Shown: positions 5,137 through 5,823 of the stretch, in pieces | How positions within the stretch are numbered: position 1 is the stretch's first letter | Layout: every line of letters starts with the position of its first letter | From: Conexibacter sp. | Lineage (GTDB): Bacteria; Actinomycetota; Thermoleophilia; Solirubrobacterales; Solirubrobacteraceae | Length of the DNA: 5,823 nt | Reading direction: 5' to 3' | Assembly (NCBI GenBank): GCA_025964055.1 | Contig: JAOPZP010000535.1 | Location: 1 to 5,823 of the forward strand | The notes under the pieces: model-generated | The model's input: the letters and a program-made list of their open reading frames with translations, nothing else | Told to the model about the DNA's origin: nothing | Database searches by the model: none | Program-made: the position numbers and the translations under genes

Positions 5137-5823
5137 GTGACCATCCAGCGCTGTTCCCTCCTCGCCGCGGTGCTGGTGGCCGCTGCGCTTCCCGCCACGG
5201 CCTCGGCCGCGCTCGTCAAGACCGCCGATCCGATCAACGTCGCGCCGGATGCGACGGCGTCGCTCAACCAGTTCTACCCCGATGTGGGCATGGCCGCGGA
5301 CGGCACCTTCGCCGTGTCCTACAGCGAGGAGGGCGATCCCGCCGTCCCGTCGGCGACCGAGCAGGTGTGGGTCCAGCGGTTCACGGCCGGCCTGGGCAAG
5401 GTCGGCGCACGGATCGCCGTCGGGCCGGCCGGCCAGCGCAACACGCAGCCCGCGATCGCGATGGCGCCGGACGGGCGCTTCGCCGTGGCGTACCAGACCT
5501 ATCCGACCCCGCCCGCGACCCCGGAGCGCTTCATCGTGGTCCAGCGCTTCCACGCCGACGGCACGCCCGACGGCGCGCCGCTGGTGCCTGACGGCGCCAA
5601 CAAGGACCAGGACGGCAACCCGCCGGCGATCGCGATGGCCGACGACGGGCGCCTGGCCGTGGCCTGGATCGGCAACCCGGCGAGCACGCGCGTCGTGAGC
5701 TACAACGCGGCCGGCGTGCCGCAGACCGCGGTGCAGGAGCTCGACACCACGACGGGGGGCAGTGCACGGCCCTCGATCGGGATGGCCGCCGACGGGCACT
5801 TCGTGGTGACCGCCAAGGTCAAC
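5137..5823 (+). CDS. Secreted repeat protein, possibly beta-propeller-like (3' end outside the window)
   Basis: A frame opening with GTG at 5137 stays open to the last base and gives 229 residues. It begins with a clear Sec signal peptide: VTIQR, a hydrophobic core from about residue 8 to 18, then TASA with predicted cleavage after A24. The mature part repeats a motif of the form P-x-I/V-x-M-A-x-D-G-x-F/L-A-V-A/S-Y/W, starting at P48, P105, P163 and P212. The spacings are 57, 58 and 49 residues. WVQRF and VVQRF recur between the first copies. Such DG-turn/beta-strand repeats are typical of blade-like secreted proteins in actinobacteria; the propeller assignment is an inference. No Shine-Dalgarno lies close to the GTG (GGAG is 16 nt away), which fits leaderless translation. 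GTG was preferred because it begins the signal peptide. No catalytic motif is visible in the part present. Confidence 0.85.
   Translation, partial: MTIQRCSLLAAVLVAAALPATASAALVKTADPINVAPDATASLNQFYPDVGMAADGTFAVSYSEEGDPAVPSATEQVWVQRFTAGLGKVGARIAVGPAGQRNTQPAIAMAPDGRFAVAYQTYPTPPATPERFIVVQRFHADGTPDGAPLVPDGANKDQDGNPPAIAMADDGRLAVAWIGNPASTRVVSYNAAGVPQTAVQELDTTTGGSARPSIGMAADGHFVVTAKVN

Noticed and set aside
4704..5267. Upstream extension of the receiver-like gene to a 303-residue protein starting at 5267
   Set aside because: The added part is Arg-rich shadow of the 4703-5068 gene and also overlaps the secreted-protein gene. The coupled GTG at 4703 gives a sensible domain start.
5065..5799. 244-residue minus-strand frame over the secreted-protein gene
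   Set aside because: It is His/Arg/Gly-rich shadow sequence antisense to a frame that has a signal peptide and internal repeats.

Overview
The window is very GC-rich DNA from an actinobacterium. The fused FO synthase FbiC, the Ala/Arg/Pro-rich coding bias, frequent GTG starts and apparently leaderless genes all point that way. The FbiC N-terminus and the secreted protein with repeated P-x-I-x-M-A-x-D-G motifs suggest the Thermoleophilia/Solirubrobacterales branch, but that is an inference without a database search.

Layout from left to right. (1) Positions 2-358 (+) hold the C-terminal part of a small membrane protein that enters from outside the window. (2) Positions 359-1038 hold no convincing gene but are highly structured. 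A 16-bp tandem duplication is followed by a 48-nt arm (408-455), then three palindromic units spaced exactly 72 nt centre to centre (620-835), then the inverted copy of the arm (912-959), then a hairpin just beyond the fbiC stop. (3) Positions 1039-3273 (-) encode fbiC, the bifunctional CofG-CofH radical SAM FO synthase that makes the deazaflavin chromophore of coenzyme F420. (4) Divergent from it across about 43-55 bp, 3317-4327 (+) encodes a lipoprotein of the NMT1/THI5 (ThiY-like) substrate-binding family, with no permease or ATPase partner in the window. (5) Two adjacent hairpins (4328-4363) separate it from a convergent two-gene unit on the minus strand. The first gene (4703-5068) encodes an unrecognised 121-residue protein. 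The second (4356-4703) is one-base coupled to it and encodes a 115-residue alpha/beta protein resembling a degenerate response-regulator receiver. (6) Across a 68-bp divergent promoter region carrying two abutting 10-bp palindromes, a GTG-started secreted repeat protein (5137 onward, +) runs off the right edge.

Only fbiC and the substrate-binding protein can be given a function with confidence. FbiC joins tyrosine to the riboflavin intermediate 5-amino-6-ribitylaminouracil and cyclises the product to FO. The neighbouring lipoprotein belongs to a family that captures thiamine pyrimidines or related heterocycles, but a functional link between them is speculative. The best candidate for something undescribed is the inverted-repeat-bracketed palindrome cluster at 376-960.
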